Below are positions 22,676 through 35,000 of a DNA stretch of 64,000 bases, piece after piece. The first letter of the stretch is position 1. Each line of letters starts with the position of its first letter. The notes below the pieces were generated by a model, which saw only the letters and a program-made list of their open reading frames with translations, did no database searches and was not told the origin of the DNA. This DNA comes from Coptis chinensis (Eukaryota; Streptophyta; Magnoliopsida; Ranunculales; Ranunculaceae). The stretch covers positions 102,413,001 to 102,477,000 of the forward strand of contig CM027379.1 of assembly GCA_015680905.1 (NCBI GenBank), read 5' to 3'. The position numbers were made by a program, and so were the translations under genes.

Positions 22676-24396
22676 CTAGTTTACCGATAAAAAAAAATTA
22701 TATATTCTCTAGTTTTTCCCTTGTTGTTAATTGCTATGTCGTGTTTGAGCGAGGCGCTAGGCTTCTAACTTGTCCAAGTATTTGTTACATCGAAGTGTTT
22801 TTGCTTCTTGTTGAAGTGCTTTTATTACTCTAAGTTGTTGTACCTTACTTGACATACTGATACTTATATCTTTCTTGCTTTTCTAGAGTTTCTAGCAGTT
22901 AAATCAGTTCCTTATTGTCCTCTTCGCTCGCTTTTGTCTAATACGCTAATAGGGAATTGAAGTTCTGAGTTTTGACTTTTATATTGCAGTCATGGCGGGA
23001 TTGGAACCAGAAGGATCACAATTTGATGCGCAACGTTATGATAGCAGAATGAATGAACTGTAAGCACTTTTCACATATACTACTTTTTAGTTAAAAGATA
23101 GAAGAAATCCATGTTTGTTATATCATTAATGCATAATAATATAAGCTGCTAAATGGATTGATCAGGCTCTCGTTAGATGGACAAGATATTGAATCATATG
23201 ATGTGGTTCATGAAACTTTTGATGCTATGGGTCTCCACGAGAACCTTCTAAGGGGCATTTATGCATGTGGTAGGCAACAATCTTTCGTCTATACTATTCT
23301 AGTATTTTCAATATTGAAATGACTTGTACAAGTTGATTTTGCACATGCTTAGTTGATTGTTCCTGTGATCTTGCTACCATCCATACCATAAATGTTAAGG
23401 GCACCAGAGTGAACCTGATTAGTGTCATAAGCATCTTATCCTTTTTTCCCTTTTATCCTAATGATATGGTTATGTAGAAATTACTAGGCGCATTTCATTG
23501 GTATGATTAATCAAATCCAAGAGTTGTGAGCTTTCAGTCATTCTGTCAATCCCATGGATAATAAGGGTCCAAGAGTTTTTCTGATAGGAGTCAGAAGCAT
23601 CGAATTTATTTTTATTTGTTTCATTTAATGGATTTGATGGTGGTATATCAAATTGCTCGGCTAATTTCATTGGGCTGATTTAATACAGAAATTACCAAAG
23701 CCCAGGAGTAGTATCATACTATTGCTTCAACCATTTAGTAACTATCATATAGCATTATGCATATATCTTTGTGCTGATTATTTTAGAAACTGTCAAAGCC
23801 TGTGAGGCCACCAGGTGACTTGTGGTGTTTATTGACCTATCCAAATAATAAATGAAACAATAACCGTGGGAGTTCACTGTGATAAGAAATTACAATTTCT
23901 TTAAGTCTGACTGGTAATCCAACAGGCAACAGCCATAAAGAAATTAATTGCTTTTATTTGTTTGAAGGATTTGAGAAGCCATCTGCAATTCTGCAGAGAG
24001 GAATTGTGCCCTTCTGAGGGGCTTGATGTGATTCAGCAAGCACAGTCTGGAACTGGGAAGACTGCAACTTTCTGCTCAGGTATTTTGCAGCAGCTTGATT
24101 ATTGTTCGGTTTACTGCCAAGCCTTGGTCCTTGCACCTACTCGTGAACTTGCGCAACAAATTGAGAGGGTAATGTGAGCACTTGGTGATTATCTGGAAGT
24201 GAGGGTTCATGCCTGTGTTGGTGGAACCAGTGTTCGTGAGGATCAACGCATTCTTTCTGACGGTGTGCATGTAGTTGTTGAGACCCCTGGTCGTGTGTTT
24301 GACATGCTGCGGAGACATTCACTTCCTGCAAATGACATTAAAATGTTTGTATTGGATGGGGCAGACGAAATGCTTTCACGAGGTTTCAAGGATCAG
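22676..24396 (+). pseudogene. eIF4A fragment, copy 2
   Basis: Tandem duplicate of copy 1 (offset about 2.43-2.50 kb), with homology starting in the 5' flank near 22676. Exon 1 (22992-23059) keeps the ATG and reads MAGLEPEGSQFDAQRYDSRM. Exon 2 is 23166-23269. Exon 3 (23968-24396) has a 2-base deletion creating a stop at 24015-24017, a second in-frame stop at 24175-24177, GTPGR changed to ETPGR, and motif II DEAD changed to DGAD (codon 24358-24360). Like copy 1 it ends at the exon 3 donor, so the truncation came before the duplication. Confidence 0.93.
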
Positions 24397-24695
24397 GTTC
24401 GTTCCCAACCTTCATACGTATTGTACTAGAATTTAGCTTAATGACGGTCATTGTCGGCCTTCTCAATGACCCTTATAACTTTGATTCTGGTTATGTTAAT
24501 CTGTTGCCTGCTTTACTTGATTCGGGAGTGGGGGTCAGTCTACCTTCACTATCGGACAGGTGGCCTATTTTATTGTTAATCTATGGACTTCTATTGTCAG
24601 TCTTTTTTGCAAGACGAATAAGTTGTTCTGTGGAGACCTAAGCACAGTTCCTTTCAAGATTGTTTTTTCTGTAGAATTGGGTTTTTAGTTTCATC

Positions 24696-25678
24696 TTGTC
24701 TTTTTGCTTTTTAGGCAACTTACCAATCGATGTTTTGCTTGATGTCCTATCAAAAGTACCTATCAAGTCACTATCTCGTTTCCGTTGGGTATGCAAGTCT
24801 TGGTGCACTGCAATCCCTCACCCTCGTTTTGCTAAGATGCATTACTTGGTCACACTCCATAAGAGATCACCGTCTCTTCTCATTCTATCGAGTTGTGTGG
24901 AAATTGATTTTCGTTTGGTAGATCACCTGGTTTTTGAAAATCATCAATTCACATTAACTGACTGTAGGGTCAGACTAACAGGTTTTAATCAATACTCTAG
25001 CAAAAATTGTGAGTGTATTTCTGGACTATGTTAATGGCCTACTCTGTTTCAATAACTCAAAATCATACTATGTCTGCAATCCTTTAATGCGGGATCACAT
25101 TATACTTCAGTCATCCCAACTAAATAAAACCACTGGTTTTTATTGCTTCTCGGGCTTGCGGTTTGGGTATGACTCAATTGGAGACAAGTACAAGGTCATC
25201 TCACAATGTGCTGCATGGAATGATGGTTGGAGTTTTTCTGAATGGAAATCTCCATTGGTTGGCAAGTAAAAAACCTGAAGTGTCTGATTCAGTTATTATT
25301 CTCGCTTTCGACGTGAGTACTGAAGAATTTCAGGAAATCCAATTGCCTCTGATCGCAAACCGTGAGGAAAAAGTTTCGAAGAAGTTTGAAGGATGTCTAC
25401 GTTTGACTAACTGCGATGATCAGTGGAAATTTAACGAATACAAGGAGATGTATATGATGAAAAATATAACGAAGTATTATAAAGCAATGAGATTAAGGGA
25501 TGGTGAGTTCTTGTTGTGGAAGGATAAGGAACTGAATTACTATGAACCCCAAAAGGAAACTTTAAGGCCTATCAAGATTGTGATGATATACCTCCCATAC
25601 GATGTTTGGAACCAGTTAGGTTTTCTGAAAGCCTCTTTTCTCCAAAGAGTATTGAAGGTCAACATAGAGGTAAGATAA
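24696..25678 (+). pseudogene. F-box protein pseudogene, copy 1
   Basis: F-box proteins are substrate receptors of SCF ubiquitin ligases. The frame from 24696 carries the F-box, NLPIDVLLDVLSKVPIKSL then RFRWVCKSWCTAI, and ends at 25034. A neighbouring frame (25009-25269) continues with LDYVNGLLCFNN and YYVCNPLMRD, the start of the F-box-associated domain. A third frame reads VFLNGNLHWLA, the usual FBA signature, and runs to GEFLLWKDKELNYYEP and a stop at 25678. The frame therefore changes around 25010 and around 25220, where part of the domain seems to be missing. It resembles the F-box/FBA (At3g06240-like) group. No start codon is certain. Confidence 0.85.
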
Positions 25679-26433
25679 TCTAATTATTAAGCAAACAGGC
25701 TGTTCATGGAGAACATTTGGTATCATATATACATGGTTTTATGGATTCAGTGATGTTAAGAATTGAATATTGTTACTACAGTGATTCCCCAATGTGATTT
25801 CTAACCAGTTTCCATGCTTTTTACAGAGAGGTGATCGCCCAAAGAGAAGGACCAGAAAACATATTTAAGCAACAGTGCCACATCAATGGATCGTATGGAA
25901 TTTTAGTTGCAATTTTCCTATATTGTGAGGTTTTTTTGGCAGATAATCTTATCACATAATTGATTATTTATACGTTTAGGCTGTTTTTGCAATTTTTGCA
26001 CTATCCATATCAATGGTTTATGCTGGAATTAAGTGTTCATGTACCCCTGGGAAACAGAAAAGTCACCACACTAGTTTCCCAGCAGGAGTAACCAAACTGT
26101 CACTCTATTCTTCTTCTACTTCGTCCTTCTCTTTTTTTTTTGGTCGATAAGTTACTATTCTATGGATGAATAAAAGAGCACATGAAGAATACAAGAGGGA
26201 AAGACACTTTATAAATTAATACGAACTAAAAGAAATGTCTAGATCTCCAACCTGAAATGCCCTTAATTCTACTGAGTAATTAACTTGACCCGGAATCAGT
26301 GTGTCTACTGATCAATGTACTGTTCTTGTTGAGGTAGACAACAAACTTATCTGGTGCTTCAGTTAAGAATTCTGGCTGAAACTCAGGAGTATTATTGCCT
26401 GTGTATGACCACTGTCTAGGATACAGAGACTAA

Positions 26434-28402
26434 GGGGTCGTTTGTTTTTTTTAGCCTTTGAATGCTCCCTTTGAATGCTGAATGCTAAATGGCCCACCTT
26501 CTGAATGCTAAATGCTGATTGCTGAACTCTAAAAAACATGTTTGTTTTATATCAGAATGACTGATTGCTGAACTCTAAAAAACATATTTGTTTTCTATCA
26601 GAATGACCTGGCTCTGAATGCTGAATATAAATTATTTGGACAATTTTATCCCTGTTATCAATTTTTTTACCTCGGGTCCAAATGTATGACTCAAACTTGG
26701 TGCAAGAACGGTCCTTTTGAATCAGTTTAGTTTTACCTCTGTTCTAAAGCACAAAATTTTCATAAATTTTCAAGGGGGAAACGAAAAGAGCGTTCATCTC
26801 TTAACATTCTTGATTAAAGAGTGGAGTCATAGAAGAATAATTTTGATGTTTTCCATTCAAATTCTAACTGTAGACCTTCTACAATCAAAAAGTGAAATTA
26901 AGGGGTCGTTTATTTTTCTGAGCCTTTGAACGATGAATTATGAATGCTGAATTGGTCCATCTTCTGATTGCTGAACTTGGAAAAGTATGTTTGTTTTATG
27001 TGCGGATGACCTAACTCTGAACGCTGAATACAAATCATTTTGTATCTAAAACTAAAGACTGCATGCAGAGAGTTTCTATCAAATTATTTGAATTTGAAAT
27101 TTGTTTATGTTTATAATTGAAAATGTAGAAGTTATGTGGATTTTTCCTTTTTATTTATTTTATTTATTTGTATTTTTTTTATAAGTAAATTTTATCAAAC
27201 TTAATACTCAATTTTGAACAATCAAAATCATTTTTCTTTTTTGGTTGTAAAAGCGTCTGACAATGTGATTTTGCCCTTGTTTTCCTATTTTGCATATCTT
27301 CTCTTAATTATTTTACCATTAAAATAAGAATAAATGGGCCTTGTACGCTTGTAGCAAAGAATACCCAGTATATTGGTACCACTATCAAATCTTTTAGAAT
27401 TCCCTTCGTCTTCAACTCACCCAAGCCTCCGTCAATTTCAAAGAAATCTCCTACTCTCTCTATTTTTCTCTGGCTTTGTCTCTCTTTTTTCTCTAATCGC
27501 TCTTTTTGAAAAGTTAGGGAAGAGAAGATGAAGGGCATGTTTGACATATGTTGCGACAAGAAAAGAATTTCAGCATTCAACGTGGGTTTTACCGCGGAAC
27601 GAAAGACGAAGTTCTACTCAATATGTCAAAGACAATTAGAAAAACAAACAACTCTCAACATCACTGAATGTTGAAAACTTATGTTTCAGCGCCTCTGAAT
27701 GCTGAAAACCCAAAAAACAAACAACCCCTAAGGTGTGACTTTTCAACATTCAGACCTTCTGAATCATAAGTTTTAAGCATTAAGAGGTGTAAAAGTTGTT
27801 TGTTTTTTTAAGTTGTTTCAGTGATCAGTAGCTAAAAAGTGTCTTCAACGTTCCGCGCCTAAGGTCTCGCTAAATGCTGAAATTAGAGATGTTAAAGTAC
27901 GATTCCCTTTTTTCCCTCACATTTGTCTCTCCAACTTTCAATTGAAAAATCAAAATTTTCTTCAATGTCCACCAATAGTCGACATGTATAATAACCTCAT
28001 TTCATATTTAAAAGTTAAAACAATCATTTTTCTTAATAAATAATAAATAGATAAATGATTTATTATTAGCCGAAATAATTAAATAGATAAATGATTTATT
28101 ATAACCTCATCTCATTTTTCTAACTAATTAGCCGAAAAAATAATAAATAGATAAATATATTTATTTTCGCTTCTATAATAATAACATGTAATTTAATTTA
28201 ACTTGGTATTTTCATATCTTTTGTTTTTATAAACAATTAAGTTGTCTTCAAAATAGATAACAACGGGTGAAATTGTCCAAATGATTTATATTCAGTATTC
28301 AGAGCAGATCATTCTGACAGAAAACAAACATGTATTTCAGAGTTCAGCAATCAGCATTCAGCATTCAGAAGATGTGTCATTTAGCATTCAGCATTTAGCA
28401 TG
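26434..28402. mobile_element. Tourist/Harbinger-like element with long terminal inverted repeats (outer)
   Basis: The left arm (26434-26660) begins GGGGTCGTTTGTTTTTT after TAA (26431-26433). It contains several GAATGCTGAATGCTAAATG motifs and ends near TGGACAATTTTATCCCTG. The right arm (about 28250-28402) is its inverted complement: the reverse strand reads TGCTAAATGCTGAATGC, then CATGTTTGTTTTCTGTCAGAATGA, then TGGACAATTTCACCCG. The right arm lacks the terminal GGGGTCGTTT, so it is truncated or hidden. The 3-bp TAA target and the GGGGT..TTTGTTT ends fit the PIF/Harbinger (Tourist) group. No transposase was recognised. Confidence 0.75.
26902..27728. mobile_element. Nested Tourist/Harbinger-like element (inner) with TAA target duplications
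   Basis: The left end is GGGGTCGTTTATTTTTCTGA at 26902 and the right end AAAAAACAAACAACCCC at 27728, inverted copies of each other. Both sides are flanked by TAA (26899-26901 and 27729-27731), the 3-bp duplication typical of PIF/Harbinger. It lies inside the arms of the outer element. A 90-codon minus-strand frame inside (27580-27308) is rich in charged residues and is not a recognisable transposase. Confidence 0.8.
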
Positions 28403-28689
28403 CTGCTGCCAAAGTACTGGGGTTATCTATGGTAACATAAACTGATTAGTTATGGGCCTGGCCTAATAATTCGGAATAAAACCCTATGTACACGTCAAGA
28501 TATACAAGGGCTCTTTGCTCCTTTTCGTTTGAAGCAGAAGGCGTAGTAGAACTACTCATACTGAGGACATAGGTAGAAAGCGAAGCGGAGTCTAGCATGT
28601 CAACGGAAGTAGGAAAAACGTCAGCCCATTGTTATTGGTATCATCATGTAAGCAGAAGGAAGATCAATAGGAAGACAACTAATTAACGG

Positions 28690-29775
28690 AAGTGAAGTAG
28701 AAAAACAAGAGGATCAGCAGCAACTTGAACTGGCAATCGATGGAAACTTACCAGGCGATGTTTTGCTTGAAATCCTATCAAAAGTACCTCTTCAGTGGCT
28801 CTCTCGTTTTCGTTGGGTATGCAAGTCTTGGTGTTATGCCATCTCTCACCCTCGTTTTATTAAGATGCATTACTTGAACACAGTGCAAAAAAGGTGGCCA
28901 TCTGTTCTCTATTTCTGGTATATTAGTGGAAATCAAGATTCTTATTTGGTAGATCACCAAGTTTTTGAAAACTGTCAACTGTCAGTAACCGCCCGCAGAT
29001 TGAGATTTCCAGGTTTTAGTCAGTACTTGAATAAAAAACGTAGGGGTATCAGGTATGTTTGTGGGTTTTGTTAATGGCTTAATTTGTTTCTCCGTACTTA
29101 ATATCGACTACGTACTCTCATTCATATTACGTCTGCAATCCTATCACACGTGAACACATTATACTTCAATCGTCTCAACACAATGAGCATAATGATGATT
29201 TTGATACCTATGGTTTGGGTATGACTCAGTTAATGATAAGTACAATGTCATTCGAATACTTTCTCAGGAAGCCGAAGTCTATACTCTCGGTTCCGGAAGG
29301 TGGAGAACTATAAAAAAACACTCCTTACATTATTGTGCGAGGTAGTTTGGAGTTTGGAGAGGTTGCAGTGTCTGTGAATGGATTTCTTCATTGGGTGGCA
29401 ATTGAAAAACCAAGGGCGTTTCATTCAACATTTGTTCTCTCTTTCAATTTGAGGGGATACTTTTGAAGAAATTTGAAGGATGTCTCTATTTTGTTAACGG
29501 TAACCGCGATCGCAAGGAGACATGGATGATGAAAAATTATGGGATGCTGGAATCTTGGACTAGGGAAAATGTTGTCATAGGGGATAAAATGCATTGCATT
29601 AATACGTTCGAGTTATATGAAGCAATGAGATTAAAAGATGGTGAGTTCTTGTTGTGGAAGCTGCAGGAACTGGGTTATTGTGAACCCCAATCGAAAACTT
29701 TCAGACCTATCAAGATTCTGAATGATATAGCTTGTCAAGGTATGAGTATTGATGGTCAACAGAGAGGTACGTAAT
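28690..29775 (+). pseudogene. F-box protein pseudogene, copy 2
   Basis: Paralogue of the F-box pseudogene at 24.7 kb and similar along its length. One frame reads EVEKQEDQQQLELAIDGNLP, then DVLLEILSKVP and RFRWVCKSWCYAI, and stops near 29074. Further pieces in other frames read GFVNGLICF, VSVNGFLHWVA and, from 29463, KKFEGCLYFVNG to EAMRLKDGEFLLWKLQELGY and a stop at 29774. At least three frame changes are needed. The similarity to copy 1 continues into the 3' flank (TACCCCTG at 26041 and 30003), so the duplicated unit was larger than the gene. Confidence 0.85.
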
Positions 29776-30044
29776 CTTATTCTGTTGCTTAGGACGAAAC
29801 GGCCACACTATGGAACGAACTATGGAATTGCATCTTTTAGATGCAACTCCAATGTATAGAACAAACTATGACACGCTTAGTTAGGTTTCATACTACATAG
29901 TCTGCACAGGTTTTAATTGTTACAATAACTCTGGTATATGCAATTTCAGCAAGGTTTTGCACTCTCCGAGTCTCCGTGGTTTCTGCCGGAATTCAGTTCA
30001 TATACCCCTGCATAACAGATAATTCAACCTGGTATCTCCCTTGA

Positions 30045-31825
30045 CAAACGCGAAGGCACCCAAAGAGAGAATAATATCTGCAAATGTGTTGGAAGAAAAT
30101 ATGCAGTCAAATGCTTTCAAAATAATACCGTACTGCTAATTGCGTAGTAATATTTGTGTCATGTGTAATCAACTCCCTTCAGCTGAGATGAACGTTTAAC
30201 ATTTCTTTGAATGGTTCTGGAAAATTCAAGATTAAGATTTAACTGGAGCAAGGCACTATTGAAGCCGAGATTTAGTGGTCTGCTCTAAATCTAGATGGAT
30301 TCTGAGTGTATGCAGTTTGTACGTGTGAATGTCATAGTTTAAAAGGTAACTGTTATTTTATTGAAGCCTAATTATGAAAAACGATCGTGCAAAATCAAGT
30401 TCCATTCCGGATGGGCACTGATGGAAGAAGAGATGTAACCTCATGCTATATCACTGCAAATCCATTTTACGAGTTATTACTCCAGTGAATAACACTATCA
30501 CAGAACTAGATGAATTCTTCTCAATGATCCTCGGACCAAATGACAATCTGAAATGGCAGCGCAATAACGATCAAATGGCATCAGTAACGGTCAATCCATA
30601 AAAACTAGTGGCAGTCAAAGAATGTTCTCTAAGCTGAAGCTGTTTTTTTTTTTTGCCTTCATAATATGACAGTCTGAAGTGAATATCCTTTTTTAATTTA
30701 TGTTTAGGCCTAGGCCCAGGAGATTATCATTAGTTCATTACTTCAGTCCTCAGCTGAATATAGATTACATCACGCCCAGGAAGAGACACCACCCAGTCAA
30801 AAACTTCAGCTCAACTGCAGCCTGCAGGTGAGGTCCTGATGAAACATATTAATAATTACATATTTTTTATTTTTTATTTCTTTTTAAACGGCATAGGATT
30901 TCAAACACCTCCTTTAAACAGAACATTAAAATTCTGTGAATCTGTGACTAGTGACTAGTGACTATTGGCTAATAATGCCCCATTACAAATCTTTATCTAT
31001 CAAAACATTAAATTAAAATCAAGGAAATCATAATAAAATAAAACAAAACAAAAAGGAGATCTCTCACGATATGACATTGAAGGAAAAGCTTCGTACCGGA
31101 AACGATTCAGAGAGAAGAGTTATGTTGCCTTACACTTGAAATTTGATAATTAAAAGTAGGATAATCCTGTTAGAGCATGGTCAAATTCTGTTTAAACCCT
31201 CACATCTGAACAAATAAATATTTTACCAGACTATTAGACAAAAGATTTCTTATACCTGCAGGGTAAGCAACAGCAGGACATAAGATATCGCTGCTTTAAG
31301 TCTTTTGCATCTTCAAAGAGGCTAGTCATCTTAGAAATCTAGACTAGCTGGTTAATGCGTCTGTTTATAATCCTGCACAAGTCATCTTAGAAAATGTTAC
31401 ATCTCACAACTGAATTATGACTAAAGGTGTGGACTATATAAGCAATTATGAGCCTCACCTTTACGTCTGAAACAACGATCATTTGACTGAATTTGAGTCA
31501 CACCTTTACACCTGAAACGAAGATCCTAACCTCGAACATACAGTACCTCACCATCAGTTACGCAGTACAAACGTATCAAGTATCAGTTCAAGTAATGGAG
31601 AAGATATATTATTTTTTAACAACATAATAAATTAATAAAATTAAGTGATGTAAAATAGAAAACTTACAGTTCAGCAATGGCTACACCTCGAAGAGATTAT
31701 TATATCAACTAAAACCCCGATTTTATTTCAAATATAATGTATGTACAATTGGCACCAGTTATCCAATTTGTAAATGCTACATTCAGGATCTGGCGCTTGG
31801 TAAGACAATACACAGGGTTACTAAT
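30045..31825. other. Intergenic sequence
   Basis: AT-rich with no recognisable gene on either strand. The left part follows the 3' flank of F-box copy 2; the right part would hold the 3'-UTR end of the large minus-strand gene that stops at 32036. No mobile-element ends were seen. Confidence 0.5.
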
Positions 31826-32035
31826 TTGTACAATAACCAGAAAATGGCCAGCTTGGAGCACGAGCAGTATATTCTTTATGACGATGGAGCTTCTTCCCCA
31901 AATGAACTCCTAAATAAGTCCCCAAATAAATCTATATCCTACCAACAAAACCTGGCCGTCACATTAGCAGTCATTTCTCAAAAACAGCATCAACACCTTG
32001 CTTGTATAAGTCACATAAATAATACAGAAGACTCC

Positions 32036-35000
32036 TCAAACCATCATGTTTAATTCAGACAAGTCGTCCATTGGGATTTCAAGGCCACCCATGAAATCAT
32101 GATCTTGCATCCCATCATCATCAATGTTCAACCAAGAAGCAAGATCTTGGCCCTGATCACCAAAATCGTCAGAAACACCGAGTTCATCCATTTCAGGTAT
32201 CTGCAAGTTGGACAAGTCAAGGGCCTCAGGATCAGGCAATGTGTCCAAACAAAAGCCATCATTTTTCTTAGAACTTCTACTGGCAAGTATTTCATGAGAT
32301 TCTGGGACAGATGGAGAAACGTCTTTAGGTATCTCCGAAGTTTTGCCCAGAAGTCCATTGACAGAAGCTGATAACTGTGTTGTCCTCTGCTTAAGCTTTG
32401 CCTTGTTCTTTCTTTCACCCTTAGCATTGCCGGGAGATGGCCGGCCAATTTTAACAGTGCCAGTTCTAGATTGCATCTCTCTATTATGTCCCTTTCCCTC
32501 CCTATCTCTCTCACTCCTCTTTCCTTTTGCACCACTTGAAAGAGAGGTACCAGTGCCTGAAGGGGCCCTTAATGATGTACCAACGATACCACCGACCACA
32601 TCATCAAGTAACAACTCTCTCTTTTTCCCTTTATTTGACGCTGTGTCCTCTTTTCTGGTAGCTTGTTCAGATAAGGGATTTATGGACAGGATGTCGTCGG
32701 GAGAATGAGAATCCATGTTCTGCTCTGACTGAGATAAAAGAGAAGGAATCGGATGTGACTCCAAGGGAGCTGCAAACAAACAAAGCATCGTTATTTAATT
32801 AACAGCCGAACTGTAAAAGACAAATAAACCGAAAGACTTTGATCAACATTAGTGCGAAACGGTAACAATATTATATAAAAAAAAATAACAGATGTCACTT
32901 GACATCAAATCGCAGGCATGTGTGTTCGAACTTCAGTCAGTCTTGTATAGTTGTAAGTACTATGAATGTAAAAAACATGAAAAAGTATCAAAAAAAGAAG
33001 TACCTGATACTGCCACTTCTGACAAACGAATTGGTGTGTCACCAAATAGCTTGGAAGACTCTCCCTCTTTGTTACTAATAACGGAATCGGCATTTTTTAT
33101 GAGGGAAGACACAGAACGGAACACTTCCATGAATATAGCGTCATTGAAGCAGCTTTCATTTGTCTTTTCAAACTTACGACATCGTTCCATGGTTCGCTTA
33201 ACAAAAGCTAAGGCAGCCTGCTTAGCAATTTTTCCACTCATTCCTTTGCCACAAGAGGCATTAGGACCCCAGCAAGTCTGTAAAACACAAAAGTTATGTC
33301 ATATTCACCTTCCGATAGATCAATAAGAAGAGAGTGTTTCAGGGAAAATGTTCATCGCAAAGCTTCCACTACAAATAACACTAATCGAAGCACTTCACAA
33401 CATTTCTGTGAATCTGTGGTATGTCATATTCCAATTTTTCAAGTTGTCTATAATTCACTACAACCAAGAGAGAAAGAAGATGGCAGGGGGAAAATAGAAA
33501 CAAGAGTGCAAGAAAAGAATGAAAGCTAAATTATATCATAAGATCAAGAATTACCATATATTTCTCATAAGCCATTCCAACAAGTTTGTCGAAGGCACGA
33601 CGCTCAATGTCCCTGTAGATTTTTACACTGTGAGCATGCATATCACTAGGCTTAAGACATTAGTAGGATACAACACTGCATGTGAAATAATTAAGAACGA
33701 GTAAATCTTTACCTCTCCTGTGTTTCTCTTGCCTCTGCTACAGACATCTCCAAATTACATAGTAACTGTTTTTTCTTTAAAGCCTAGGAGAAAATATCGA
33801 ATTCGGTTAATTATTACCAACTAGATGTCTACTCATGTCAGATGATTTTGTAAGCAGTACTTGCATGCAGTCACTTGTATAATATGTATGAGGTGTTCTT
33901 AATGAGACAAATTAAGTGTAAGACAATTTAACATGTAGTCAGATGGATAGTGGTTATACTTGCATCAAATACAACAACTTGAACATGTGATGTTGCTAGA
34001 GTGGCAAAAACTAAAACAGTTTTTCATTGACATAGAGAAAAGGAGCATAAGGAAATATGCACGGAATTATGAGAATCTAGACGTGGCAAAAGAGAAAGTT
34101 GTGCACTTTTTAATCATCTAAAGCATGTATGGCACAAGTGCTGCGTAGGCACAAGCAATATCTAAAATTGTTGACAAGTATCAAACTTGATTGCATGGTT
34201 AACGTGGGAATGAAGTAGGCCCCATTTAGATGGCTATACTATTGTGTGATATGTATATTGCTAATTGTGTCAAGACCAGAGAAATAAGAAATGGAAGTAA
34301 AAAGAAAAACATTCATATGTGGCGGAGATAGAATGTGGGGTTATTTGGAAAGAGAAATCTGTCGTACCTTTTCATTCTATATAATTCAGAGTTCGATAAC
34401 TTCTTACAACAAGTTACTTTTCAACAAAATTGGTATTGTTAGAAAGCTGTTGCCAAGATTGTTCAAATGAGACCATGGAAAGAAGACCATTTAAAGAAAG
34501 CAAGATATGTTATTTAAGGCACATGTCACGTAATGCAGATAGGCACGCTGATATGTGTCAAAGGTGGGGAGTAAACACACTGCACTCCAACATTTTCTTT
34601 CTTGACAGTTACACGCCATCATTTGCTAAAAACAGGAAGAAAACAGACTTTCTACTGTATAATAAAGGTGTGTCTAAGACACGCCAATATGTGACCGAAA
34701 TTTTGTTTGCATAGTACAAAAGGATGAGTATCATAAACACGTTTAGCAGATTGTTTTTTCGTGGTGAGCCATGATAGGAATTGGCTTTCAAGTTTAAATA
34801 ATGTCGTATTAGGTGTCAAAATGGAACATTATCATCAGATTCTGCTTAAAAAGTCTGGCCTCTGGCGTGCTGTAGCTCATATAAAATGCAACTAGGATTT
34901 CATGCACTGTTAGGAAAATCTTCAAGCCAAAAAAACCTAAAACTCTTTGTAGAGATTCTGTTTTGATGAAAATTGGTCTTTTTGAAGAAAATTGGTTCAA

